From: Chromobotia macracanthus
Taxonomy: Eukaryota; Chordata; Actinopteri; Cypriniformes; Botiidae
Assembly: GCA_036877525.1 (NCBI GenBank)
Contig: JAZGTH010000062.1
Location: 7,686,501-7,750,500, forward strand
Reading direction: 5' to 3'
DNA length: 64,000 bases
Within the stretch, counting starts at the first letter, position 1. Each line of letters starts with the position of its first letter. Under the pieces are notes generated by a model. The model did no database searches and was not told the origin of the DNA. It worked only from the letters and a program-made list of their open reading frames with translations. The position numbers were made by a program, and so were the translations under genes. Below are positions 38,010-51,500 of this stretch, in pieces.

Positions 38010-39223
38010 GTATGCAGTGACACCCAACCCGCAAGTCTGAACAAAGATACTACCAAACATACTGCCATTTTAGAGGAAAATGTATGATGCCAGTGATACC
38101 CAGATTCACTTCTGTCTGGGTTGGTGTAGACTAATATAGAAAAGTAATGTTGGCTTGGCCTGCTGGACTGAAGGGTGAGAATATAGGGGACTTATGATTC
38201 ATCCAATGCATGCATTTTTTAAGTAATGCTAAGAGATTTAAGCAGTTCAAAACCAATAACATAATACTTTATATATTAAATTATTAAACAATTTAATATA
38301 CAAAATATATATTTAATATATGAATCTCTCTTTTGTGTGGAAATTGTTAAAAAATTATGATAAAATCTAGAAATAAAGACAAATATTTGCAATCTATATA
38401 GTAATTAGTATTCCAAAAAGGATGTATTTTTAAAATATTGTGCTGATTGAGGGTACAGCTTAATTGTATTATATAACATACAGTGATAATAGCTGTTGAA
38501 ATGTTGAATGCATCAAAAAAATTGTAGCAAAATAATAAGTGATTATATAACCAAGGTCTAAATAAACTTTAAAGTAAAACCATCAGCGGTCAGTCAAGAC
38601 CAGATGATCCACCTGCCATCGTTTCTTAGATTTCCCGGCCTGATGGCTTCTCCTCCAGTGGAAGGCACTATAGATGGCTCTGAAAGCTCTGCTTACATGA
38701 AAGCCATCTGGTTTTGACTGATAGCAAGATGACAGGATTCCATTCATGTGAACGGTCTACCAGAATTGTATGAGACACGGATAGTCAGGATCACATTTAG
38801 GCATTTTTTTCACACGTTGTCTTGGTCTAAGGATTTTTCACACCTTATATTCTAACAGTTGCTCTTTCACCCATAAAAAGATATAGATAGTGTGTGAGGA
38901 ACATTGTGAAACTTTTTTCCCTTGTACCTGAAGAACAAAAGGCAAAGATTTCTGCCAGAGAAATGCGACCAGATAAGCAGCCTGTGGCAGTATACTTCCT
39001 GACAATGTAGAAACAGTCTGGCTTTAGGGGTTAGCTTTCAGTTGTGGCACTGTCTCATTTTTCAAGAACCTCCTCATCTACTGGAAAGGTTCTCGATTGA
39101 CAACAGCTTTACCCCGGTGGCCTGTGTCCTCTCTTTTTAATGTCCCTTGAAAAGGCTCAGTTTAGTTTCTGATTGGACAAAACCAAAAGTTAAGGTCTTT
39201 GCGTTGTGATTTGTGTAAGGACA

Positions 39224-39502
39224 CTAAAGATACAAGTAGCCTACCCAGTAGACGATATTGAACAACAGGAAAGAGGTGGGAAAGAAGACACGGGAGTATG
39301 CATCAAGTTCCTGAATGTCTATATGCAAACGGCCCTGTCTCCATGCTCCGTCTTTGCACTCTTCGTAGCAGCAGAAGAAACTCTGGCAGTCTTTTCCATC
39401 CAAGCAGTCGTATACACAGGCCTCATCAAACTCCTGCCAGTACATGGAGTTGTTGAGAGTAATCACTGTGGGAGGGGGACCCACGTCCAGCACTGAGTAG
39501 TT
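39224..39502 (-). CDS. gabrg3: GABRG3 last coding exon, loop end and TM4
   Basis: Acceptor TTTTTGTCCAACAG precedes AAC at 39502 and TAG lies at 39226-39224. It encodes NYSVLDVGPPPTVITLNNSM, YWQEFDEACVYDCLDGKDCQ, SFFCCYEECKDGAWRQGRLH, IDIQELDAYSRVFFPTSFLL and FNIVYWVGYLYL. The mammalian loop carries about 20 more residues (LLHPDSSRWIPERISLQAPS) before NYS; these are absent here and not found in the intron. The 3' UTR must lie below 39224; I could not place a convincing poly(A) signal. Confidence 0.95.
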   Translation of the reverse strand, partial: NYSVLDVGPPPTVITLNNSMYWQEFDEACVYDCLDGKDCQSFFCCYEECKDGAWRQGRLHIDIQELDAYSRVFFPTSFLLFNIVYWVGYLYL

Positions 39503-42500
39503 CTGTTGGACAAAAACAACATTCTGTTACAATTTGAAGGGCTCTTACTCACAATATGCATCCCTCAAATACATGGTAAATAAATGCAAATAGATTCATA
39601 CATGAAGATGTTTTGCATTTACTGTAGAACAACAGCTCAGCCAAGAGAACAACAAAGCTGGAGATGAAGTTTCACCCATCACATCTATGTTGTAAGCAAA
39701 ACAAATTCTTCAGAATGGGTTGTCAGTCAAAATATAAGATCATGGTGGTTTTCTAGATATTACCACTCACTTTAACTAACTTTAACTAACATGTTATAAC
39801 TAATATGAAATATCCTCAAAATGAGAGCGTGGTTATCTAAATCCTTACAGCTCTTCCTCTGAATCTTTTCAGGTGTTCCTGTAGCTCAACTGGTAGCTGG
39901 AATATACTGTAAGTTCCTTTAGAAAGGCAACTTCTTAAAAGCATCTGTCAAATGGATAAATGTATTTCAGTTCCCACAATGCGGAACTCTCCAATGCTGT
40001 CAGTTTTCTCTCTTTATTTACAGTTACTCATCTTATTATTCAGACCTAACAAGGAAAGCATGGTAATTACGTCACTGAAAGATAATCTATGTTGGATCAC
40101 CTGAAGGGTAATATTTGTTTGGTTTAAAATTGCTAAGGCAATTATCTTCTCATCAGAGACAAGTTCTAATCAAAATGAGTTATCAGAGAGAGAGAGAGAC
40201 AATGTAACGTGCTGCAAGAGAAACACATGGTAAAAACAAAGATGTGCTTACTCAACCATAAATTAGCATCATATTACAAGTACAGATGAAGTCTAACAAC
40301 AACAGCCTAATAAAACCAGATTTCCATACTGTACCAGGCATCTCTGTCAAACTTGGTGTTGATGTTGACCTCTATATTGACCGCTTATACTGATATTACT
40401 ATCACTGCACTGATCTGAAAGCAACAATCAGTGTTGTGCAGTAGAGTTTTTATCATAACCAAATTATTAGTTTCACTACATTTCTTAGTGGTGAGGTGTT
40501 AACATTGCTAGTTTTAAAATGGTATTTTCAGTAGGGTGATATTGATAAATAGATCAGATTATCGGATTAGATTGTCAGATTCACAAATTAATCATTCTGT
40601 TGATTCTGATCTTTTCATTGAATTGGTCAAACACAATTTTTAAGTGGTTTCTCACCCTGTAGAACATTAGTATACTACATAAAACAGAATGAAAACAGTG
40701 CTGGTTGAAGTAGATATTGAATTACTATCAATTGAAACCAAACCTGCAAATGTGTCCTGCCACTTGCCAGCAATGAAAGAGGTTTTGATTAAGTTAAGAT
40801 CTTCTTTAACTAAATGATCACCTTCATGTGCAGCCTGTGAATGACTCTGTACTTCAGATTTAGACAGTTTCTATTTAGAAGAGTTTCTAAACACTATTAG
40901 TGCCAGAAAGCACTTAAAGTACCATATATTACCACGAACTGTAGTACCATGGTGTATAAACATGGTACTTATTCAGTATCATGGTAAAACCGAAAAGTAT
41001 TGCTATCATTACCATTACTAACAAGGTCATTTCAAAAGGTACCTTCAACTAATATTGTACTTTTATTATATACATGTAAACAGCCTTAGTCTTTTTACAA
41101 TTACTCACTTTCCTCATACATACACATACCCATGCAAAGCAATAGGCAATATAACTTTTACTGTTATACAGTATAATAGCATAAATGCAGCAAACTACTT
41201 TTTCATGTAACTTTCAACTACCCAGCTAACAATTTAGGTTGTAGGAACATTTCTAAAAATAGTAAAAATAGTAAAAAATAAAAATGTTCAGTTTCTTGAT
41301 GCTATATTTACCATTATTGTTTGGTTATAAAAACGTTCAATTTTTTAAATTATGTAACATTTTCAAAACATTCCACTAACAACTTAAGAATAACGTATTT
41401 GATATACAAACTGTATAACGCTTACAAGTTCTTCTAACCACAACGATGACAAAACTTTTACAGAATGTTAGCAAATGTTCTAAGAAAGTTCCATGTTAGA
41501 TGGGTTGCCAAACACTCGCAATGTTACATTTTTATTAGACCTCTGATTATGGCAGTATGTCACATTGGGTTGCCAGATCTTACCCCATCCCTATAAGGGA
41601 ACAACTGACCCAGCATGGTTTTATTGTTTCTGTGTTGTTTCTTTATTGTTTCTGTGAAGAAGAAAACAGGATGCTCACCGATCCTTTCGTCTTGTTGCAT
41701 GTTGGCCTTCTAACGCTATAGGAGTAATAATTGAGCATGGCGTACTCCATAAGAGCAGCGAAAACAAACAGGAAACAAACGGTGACAAATAGATCCATCG
41801 CCGTGATGTATGAGACCCTGGGTAACGATGTCCTTGCCACTGTGCTAAGCGTTGTCATAGTTAATACTGTTGTTATTCCTGCATAACCAAAAGAGGATAT
41901 TAGATGCTGGTAACAAGGGAAATGCATGCTAATGAAAAATATTAGCTAAATCATCTAAAGTGTATGCTGACGTTGTTAGCATGTGTAAAATGTAGTGTGG
42001 TATCTCTGGTGAATACAACAAAACCTTTCTTAGTCCCCAAACAAATTATATGCTGCTTATTCACTTGATTAAGGTCTGTTTGGAAAGTCTGTTCACACTG
42101 ACAGAAATCTAAAGTAAAATCTGAAGTGAAATTATGAACCTTCAATAGCGTTCACGATATTTAAAAACATAAGAGACATTTGGTGTCACAATGTGGCCGT
42201 GTCCAGTGACTCAGCAAAGTTTACCTTAATGCAAATGAACAGTTTTGGCAGCTACGAATAGGAGTAATAGTGGAGCACACATAATCCATTTCTTATCGAG
42301 CTACACCATTGCCCTGGATACTGGACAGGTTTTGTACTGTCAAATTATTCATATTTTTTCTCTGGAAAAAACACTTTAAGCTTTTTTGACAACTATCCTT
42401 GAATTTTCACACCTGTCCAGTTGGTGTTGTCATTCCATTGCATTTGACAGAAACAGACAAACCTGCAAGGTAAAAATAAATCCACCCAGACAAACAGCTA

Positions 42501-45500
42501 GAATCTTAGACGCATGCAGACAATCTTATCTTCACTCCTTCATGGACATTTAAAGTTGCTTTGAAGAACCAATGAATGTACTCCTGTTTTGCAAGGGTTT
42601 CTATGGAAACAAGCAAGCTTCATCTATTTCAAATAGAAATTTTGCACTTCATTCCTTTTGCCTCCGCTGTTGCCGGTTATGGTGATTACCTTTACCTGTC
42701 AGACTGACTTCCCCTGATACAGTGGCATTTAGTTGAAAAACTGCCTGAGAGAGTTAGAAAAAACTGAATGAAATGTTTTCAGATTAACTGAATGAATTTT
42801 TTTGAACGAACTGAAAAAAACTTCTTAGCAGCAGTTCAGCCTCATGAGTTCATTCATTTGATTTTTAAATGGCTATGACACAATTGTCTTTCAAAATCCC
42901 ACTTCCTGTAATCTTTAACAATAGCAATTCTACTGTTGAATTGTGGAAAGATTGTAGATAATGACTGAAGATACACCGGAGGCTGTGTATTTCTATACTG
43001 TACTTAATTTTAATTTTTCTGCTTTTTACTTCTCAAAAATGTAAAGCAAAATTTGGCCTAGTTTTGTCTCATGGGTTCCTCTAAAACTCAGGTTTCAACC
43101 TCAGATTATTCCTCATCGAGGTCCAGATCCTACCTTACAACCTCACTGATCCCATTAGGGACCAACTTCCTCTTTCAAATAACCACCTGATTGGAGCACA
43201 TCAGCTTTTCTGTACTCACTGTTAAAAGTGGCTATGGCCAGTTGTTATAGGAAGAACCTGTTTCTACTGGACCTTAAATTACTTTTATTAGTTAGTAATC
43301 ACAAAAAGTTGGGTAAATTTAGTCATTTTAAATACTATACACTATATTGGATTTGGACTGTGAGCTAGACCTTTCTGATGCTTTTGTATCTGCATTGGAG
43401 GCAACTGGTACTCTAGTGTTGTTCTCTTGTTAACTGAAGAATACTCAGTGGGATCATTATCTAGGTTCGTGTTGATCCATGGTATGCTCACAGGTAATGA
43501 GACGTCACCTAGCTAACAACTGTAGGCTGTAAGAATGTTTCCCTAACGTTTCCAATAATTAATAATAACGTTACAAAACTTTTAACACATACAGTTTTTT
43601 AGATGTTGTATTACTATTATTGCTTGGTTATGAGAACATTCTGTTCACTCTGTACAATAATACAGAGTCTCATTCCCACATTCGAAAACAGTTGTTACTC
43701 CCAAAACTCTACAGTGTGTATGCGACCAAAGTAGCTCCAAACTTACCGCATATTAAAGTGAAAAGGAATTAAACATCAAAACACAAAACATCAAGTTATA
43801 CATGGATGAATCACACACAGTTCAGGTGTCTGTATTTACTGTATCTACCTAGTGCTGTTCTGGCTGGAGTGGCATCTTTTTTGATCCAGAAGGAGACCCA
43901 GGACAGAACTACAGTTAGGATGCAAGGGATATACGTCTGTATTGTGAAGTACCCCATTCTTCTGCTCAGGTCAAAATATACAGTCATCACCACATAATCA
44001 CCTGGAAAAAACAGTGGATGGAACATGGAAGACCTTTGAAGTAACTGTAAATACAGTTCTCAAATGTGAAGGTCACACTGACTAGCTTTATAGCAACCAC
44101 AAACCTGGAAATACCTTTTCCAATTGCTTGAATTAACTGTGACATTTATAATAGTTTCTTCTCCATCTCTATTTTTAGATTACCAAGACATTTTCAGTGT
44201 TCATATATTCTTAGAATATGAAAAGAATTTAGAGAGAGTGTAACAAAATTATGTGCATATGGAAGATGCATATCCTAAGTGACTCACAGTGCAATCAGGG
44301 TAGGAATACAGTATTATCTGTATACTACTGTCTCAGGTAATCGAATTGATGACCTTGATTACATGATTACAAAGCTTTGTAGTCATGTATATCAATTTAC
44401 TATATTTCTAATTACCCTTTAAATAACATCTTGTAAGTGCTGTGTGTGCATTTGTCTGCATTAAAATGTTTTATAATGTTTGATGCATTTTTCCAACTCA
44501 TGTAATTTTGACACTGTGAACTTTTGTCTTTGAATCATTAATACTGTTTTGTCTGAAGAGCTAAAAAGCCTATTTAATGTGACACTTTTACAGAAGTGCC
44601 AAAGTTTTATTATTTAAATAACTGTAAATGCTCACAGGCAGTGATGGTGACAGTGTGTAAACATTAGAAGTGTGATTAAAAAATACACTGTACTGTCTTT
44701 TGACCCTTCTCTTGAAATTGCAAATCATTTTGTTTTAACAGCAACTTTTTTCACACCATGCTGAAAATTTCTATACGTTGTTATTTTAATACTTTTAAAA
44801 ATCACGACTTAAATTCCGTCTGGGAAAATGTGTGGAAAATCAACACACATGCAATAGATATGGAAGCCATGTTCCAGCATGCCCAAACAGCTTTCTCTTG
44901 GGCTGTGCTGTAGGTCACGTTCTCATGTGAATATTTATCCATCATAGTCAATTTAAATATGTATATATTATATATTTCACTTTCATCTTTTAGTTTATTC
45001 ACTAAAAATTCATTTTTAAAATCATTATTGCACTATGCTTAACTGATCAAAGCCCTTTGAAAATGTTATTACACACAACACTTGTTAAAGTGACATTTCT
45101 ACTGCTTACAATATTTTCAGCAAAACTTGCATTGTGAAATGGGAGTGAATGGGGCTAGTAGTCACAGGTGAAGTTGTCACAAGTGCTGTATCTCAGCAAC
45201 TATAATGTTTGAGTCAGAAATCCAATTATACAGATATGTTTCTTCTCTAGCATCGTTTTTCCATGTTGGTTTCGAAGACCTAGTTTAATACATTGAAATT
45301 ATTAAATGTCTTTAAAGGATTACACCATTTTCCAGACAGTAATGGTGGAAATGTTCAGTAGCTTTTTGTAGCCAAGACTTGTGCCACATAAAATGATGTA
45401 AAATTAAACCTACCCTGAGAAATATTCATTGGAGTAAAAAAAGTGTGACAGCTTGCCCTGGTCTACCCTACACATCAGCAGCAGCACTAATCTTCTATCT

Positions 45501-48500
45501 GTCCTCTTCATCAACAGCTAATATATAAATATTAACAAATATAAAATATAAACAAATTCTCGGTAGAGCCATAAAATCAGCAGAACCCAATTACCTGCTG
45601 TTGTCTTAATAACATCTGTGGTGTTCCTCAGGCCCATGAAGTCGAACTGATACAGTCTCCATGACTTCTGATCTGCCGCCTGCACCGAGTTCCTTCTCCA
45701 CTTGTAAATCATTTCATCTTGAGGGTATCCATCTGTAATTACACAGAGCAAAACCCAGTGACCCCTACAGCTCCCCCTTCACCTGTGATGGATGTATGAA
45801 TGCAGCATTTGTCTGTAGCCCAGAGCATGCTAATAAAACACAATCACGGATACAAAGAAAGACAGAGGCAGAGAGGAAAAGAGAGAGAAGTAAATGAGAA
45901 GTTGGGTTCCATTATAGGCATCATCTATCTTCAATCTGACACCCAACCTTGGGATGTAGTTGAAGAAGTGTTCTCCTGAGGTTGGGGAACTTTAATCTTA
46001 AAACTGATCTCTGATGCCGCTCCAAGTTTGTGGATGATATTTTATGTTCTTATTTCATCTTTTGAGCAGTGATGTTACTTTAAAGGAAAAAATATAGGAT
46101 ACATAAATCTTTGTACAGAATAGATTTAGAACGTCAATAGAACATCTTTTAGTTCAACTATAGTATTTAATGCTACAAAAATGCTGCAACAACACAGGTA
46201 AATTAAACTAGACTAACTAAAACTAGACCAACTAAAACTAGAGCTTGCAAAATAAGTGTACCAATAAAAAATCACAACCAATGCCTTAAATTCCAGTGAT
46301 ATTCATTTACTGTTATTATTAGTGTGCTATTTATATTGCATGTAAGAAGCTTAGCACTGGCTTCATTATTTGAATAAATACAACTGTGTGTTTAGGAGGG
46401 AATACTGGGTATCAAGTGCTAATTTATCCACATCTGGTGTGTCTCATAATAAACATTTATTGGACATCCATTAAATTTATTATCTCATTAACAGGAACTA
46501 GTAAGAATATCAGGGAACACTAATATGTCACTATGTCATCTCCAGGGGTTGAAGCAAAGAAAAAAATTATTAATCAGCACAACAATAAGCTGGAAAAATC
46601 TCTCTCACTCTTGCACATTTGTGGGAAATAATTTGCATTTTATAGAGTTGGCCTCTATCTTTTGGATAAAGTTACACTTTATTTTGATAGACAACATTAA
46701 ACATTATACTAACTGAAAGTAACTTTGCACTGCATGTCATCTAACGCTCTTTCATTTGCAACTACGTCAGCTAACATTAGTAGACTGTTAGGTTACGGTT
46801 AAGGGTTAGTACAATAAGTTGACAAGTTACTTATAGTTAGTAGAGTGTCTAAAGTGGACTATTTGCTTATGCAACCACAGATGGTTACATAAGCATTGTC
46901 AAAATCTGTAAATATCCAAACTCAGAACACATTTAAGCACTCAGAACAGGAAAACAACAGTATTTAGCTGTAACACTCAAACATTAAAAACAGGCATCTC
47001 ACTGTTGGCACACCGACTTACATCACGATCAGTTCATTAGGCATGAGTGGAGATGAGATCCCTTTATGTTCCTTTGATAATTACCCACGCTCAATGCCAA
47101 AGATACGTTCCTGCTCCATTTTTACGTCAACATCTGCCCTGCCTGCACATGTTATTGTCCCCCACATCAGCTATCAGGGAACATTCTCAGAACATTCATT
47201 AACATTGTATAAAAATGATCTTAAATGATCTCATTGTTATCAAAAATGTTCTTGCAGTAACATTAGTAGAACGTTTAAAAGTTTTTAATGCTATATATCA
47301 TGTATAAAAATGTTACTCTTAAGTAGTTATTGGAACTTTTTAAAAACGTTACAGAACGCGAGTGGTGTTTAGTTTTATTATCATTGCATTTGTCATTTGA
47401 TTTTTCGATAATAGTTTACAGTATATAAACATATATTAGGCTGTTTGGTTCTAATTATCTGTGTTGAAGGCGGTATAATTCATTTTCCACTGAATATTCT
47501 GCTTTTATAAAAAGCGGCTGATTACAATCCAGCAGAGTTTCGGAACAAGAGTATATTCCTTTTAATCTGTTTTTAAAAATGTAATATATTTTATAATATT
47601 ACCAAGCCTAATTAGTTATGGTTTAGTATCTTTGTACACTGTAGTGAACTGTAACTATGAGATATGTGTAATCAGTGACTGAAGAGATATGATAATAACA
47701 ACAATAAAACCATCTCTAAAAGAACTGTAACTTTTGCACCTCAGAACTTACAGAAAATCTCAATACATCAAAGTCTATATATTAAATATTGAAGTAGACA
47801 CTATCTAACAAAAGGCTTGCCAATTATTTAAAATTAGGGCTGTTAATTAAATTTAGTGTGATTATTATAAAAGAAATAACATTTTTTTAAAAAACGCAAT
47901 TAATTGGGCCCCCTAACCAAAGGAACCAAAGACTTAGTTTTTCAAATATGTATATTTGATTCGCTCTAACTGTTTAAGGTTTCAATATGCAGCAACTTGA
48001 CAGTTTGGCTTGTGTTTTTTAGTAAGAGTTGATTAGTAATTTCACTGCTCGTAATGCACCTTTTGGTTTTTCAACAATCTTGTTTATTCTCATTCTGAGC
48101 AACACTTAATGATTAATCCTCACCAAATTCTGTGACATCAAAGTATTTAAAGATCTGTGTGTGCTCGTTTAGCGCTCTAACGGAGAAAGAAGAGACACGA
48201 TCAAAGGTAATCAGAGCTCTCTCCATCACCATTTAAACCTTTCTGCTTTTTTACATCATGAACTTCAGCTAACTAATTCACGATAATTGATGTCTGAGAA
48301 CCATACTGCTCAAATTAAAACAGAACATCCTCCCATCGTTAAACTCACAATATTACTTTCAATCTATATTTATATCCATATAATCTATATTTTAATAAAT
48401 ATTTACTTTTAGTTAAATTTAGGTTTTTATGGAAATAGGGTCATGTTCGTTTAATTTTAGTCTATACAAACACAGTTTAAGGCTTTCCTTGTTCAAACTT

Positions 48501-51500
48501 TAATCTATATAAACTTTCCCCTTTCTCTGTCTGCATGCCTTTGATAACTGAATAAAGATAATAGGTACCAACCCACAATTTTCACAGACCTTTTAAGTGT
48601 TGGCTTTTGCCATTGATTTGAACCCTGTAAATTGCTTGTGAGAACATTAAACAGAATGGGAAACTAAGCTTTGAAGTTCTGTAATAATCGTATTACAACA
48701 TTTGAAACATTACAATGCTAGAGATGTAACCACAAAAGATAACTTATAAGATAAGAGTGGAGAGGACGCAACACAAATTAACATAAAAATGTAAACAAGA
48801 TATGAATTTCCAAATGCTGCCACAAAAGACAGCGTGGCAAAATCTGCAAGCTGAAGCCACTAAATAAGCTGCCAATCAAATTGGACTGAGAAAATGATTG
48901 GAGCTGATTCATTTTGTCTCTTGCGAACCGCATTTTTGCGTATTGTTAAGTCACTTCCTAATTTTTAATTATTCACTTACGTTTTAAAACTACTTAAGAG
49001 TAGTTTTGAGATAACTTTTAGGGAACATTAGCAAACATTCTGAGAACATTTCCTGTTAGCTGGGTTTGTTCCAGTGGGCCCTTGCCCACTAGACGAGTGC
49101 ATTCATGACTGCCTCCATGCAGAGTTAAAAGGCTTTGATGGAAATGGTAATGTTGTCCACTGCGAATGGATCTACCAAAGAGGGTCAAAATAATTCACAG
49201 AATTAATGGCACTGAGGTAATCCCACGTGGCAGAAATGTGGCTCCCATCAGTTAGGTCTACAACAGGTGGTTTCTGCAGGACTTTCCCAGCTAACAGTTT
49301 TGTTTTTGTAAGAATTTTTCTATTAGGTTATAGTTCATCATAGTTCATAACAGGTTCTTAGTCAATGTGAACCTGTGGTAACATTTCCTCTGTGAATGAT
49401 CAAGGTATGTTCACTCCTATGTGACCACTAACACAAGCACAGTCCACAAGGTCCTGTCCAATGGGCATTAACCTTCATTTGCATATCAATGGGTTTAAAA
49501 TGCAGGGCTTGGAACCCAGCACCGTTTTTTCAAAGACAAATGGAGAATGCAGCTGGGAAATGGAAGACGGTAGCTGTGAGGTGATGAAAGGCAGTAATGG
49601 TGTCCAAAAGCTTCAGGGAGTGGTTAGTGTGGCTCATTTTATGCAATAAAAATTTGGACCTGTACTGTTTTTTAAAAGGCAGTAACAGACAGAACAGCCC
49701 CTCAGGTAGATGTAACTATGCTGCATCTACCTGGTGGGCAGGTGGGTACATTAGAAAAGCCATAAATATTTCTTAGCTGCCTACCCAGCTAACAGGGAAT
49801 GTTCTCAAAACGCTGGCTAATATTTTGACTAACACAAAGTTCTCTCAAAGTTATAAAAAAAGATCTTGTAGTAACATTAGTACACCTTTTTTTACAGTAT
49901 ATATCATGTGTATTCGAAACATTCTTAAGTTGTTTAGTGGAATGTTTTAAAAATGGTAAAAAGAGTTAAAAAAAGTGTGAATAATGTTCATATAACCAAA
50001 CAATAATATTAATACAATACCTATAAAGCTGGAATGTTCCTAATGGAAATGTTAGGCAAACATTCTTACAACCTAAAATTGTTAGCTGGGTATATTGCTG
50101 TGGTTATGTAAAAAAAAAACAGATTTTTGTTCTGTCTGAAACTTCTTATGAAGTTTCAGACTATTGGCAAATAGTGTTTTATTACAAAGCTTTCTGGTAT
50201 ATTTGCTTCTTACTGATCAACCCTGACATTCTATGGTGAGATATTTTTCTCTAATGACGCTAAACTGTATATTTTAATCTGGTCCCTGGCAACGCAATTT
50301 CCCACACTGTGCTAGTTTTGTCTAGTTTTGTAGCACTCTGGGGTCCCTTTCTTCTGATATAACAAAATAATTTCAAGTCAAATCAATATTTCATGTCCAT
50401 TTATTTATTTGTTTGGTAAGCAGCCATGTAATAAGAGGGATAATGTACAGTCAGCCAGTCATTAACACAAAATAAACCCCTGTTGAATGGTAGAAGATCA
50501 CACTGTCGGGTGTATTTTGTGATAATGGCCGACTGACAGTACATTATTCAAGACTTATTTACTCACCAAAGGCAATTTTTACTTGCAACCAGAGAATTAA
50601 AATGGGACTCTGACTAAACTGAATGTTTGGGCTTCTTACAGGCCCAAAACTGCAGGACGAAGAGGGAACAGGCAGTTAACGAAACATTGGAGAAGATTTC
50701 CCCTTTACAACATTTCCCCTTTACATCCCCATTTTTCATTAAAAATGCACAAATAGCATTATCAAGCCAGTAAATAAAAAATATGTGTTTAAACTGTGTT
50801 CTTGCCTTACCCTGAGCCACTACGGTTACTCTCAAAACAATTTTTACTTTCAGAGCTGTCAGGTTTAATTTAAGGAGAGATTTCAGGTGTGTCATTGTCA
50901 TTGTGTTTACATCATGTCAGTAAACAAAGAAAAATAGTGCTGACACAACTAACACATAAAACAAAGTAATTTCATGTTTCAACCACAGAAACGATAGAGA
51001 GCTCAGAATTCTGTAGCGTATCTTTAAACAGAACTAAACTTGACGTGCACTGGGGCAGGTTTGCTTGATTGTACACCTTATGTACAACACCAAAACAAAT
51101 ATAAAGCAATAAAATATATGTGGTTCTGTGTAAAGATCAATGTTGGGTATTATACATCTGGGAAATAACTCTGCAGTTGTACAAATACAGAATAGGTACA
51201 TATCATTTTCTGACATTAGGACCGTCTTAACAAATATGATTTCTTCAAATCATCTGTAAAGGCAAAATTTTCAAGGAGCATCTTTTAATTTCTAAATCAA
51301 GGCTGGTTATCATTTTGATTAAAATATAAATCAGGCTATGGAAGATAACAAAAATACAAAGGTACAAAACATTTCGCAATTTCGAAATGGAAATTTTCAA
51401 GCTGAGTTTTAGTAGTTTCACACCACAAAATGGAGCAGAAAGAATAAAGTGTTTATCAAAAATAGAAACCAAGCACAAGAAGTTCAAGAACTGAACATGG

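Larger units (their letters stand above)
36275..39223. other. Downstream flank and probable 3' UTR side of GABRG3
   Basis: No exon seen. Holds an ATGAAAATTC-type repeat (37434-37731) directly followed by a second-family inverted-repeat element (37728-38009). The part nearest 39223 should be GABRG3 3' UTR, but its end cannot be set from sequence alone. Confidence 0.6.
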
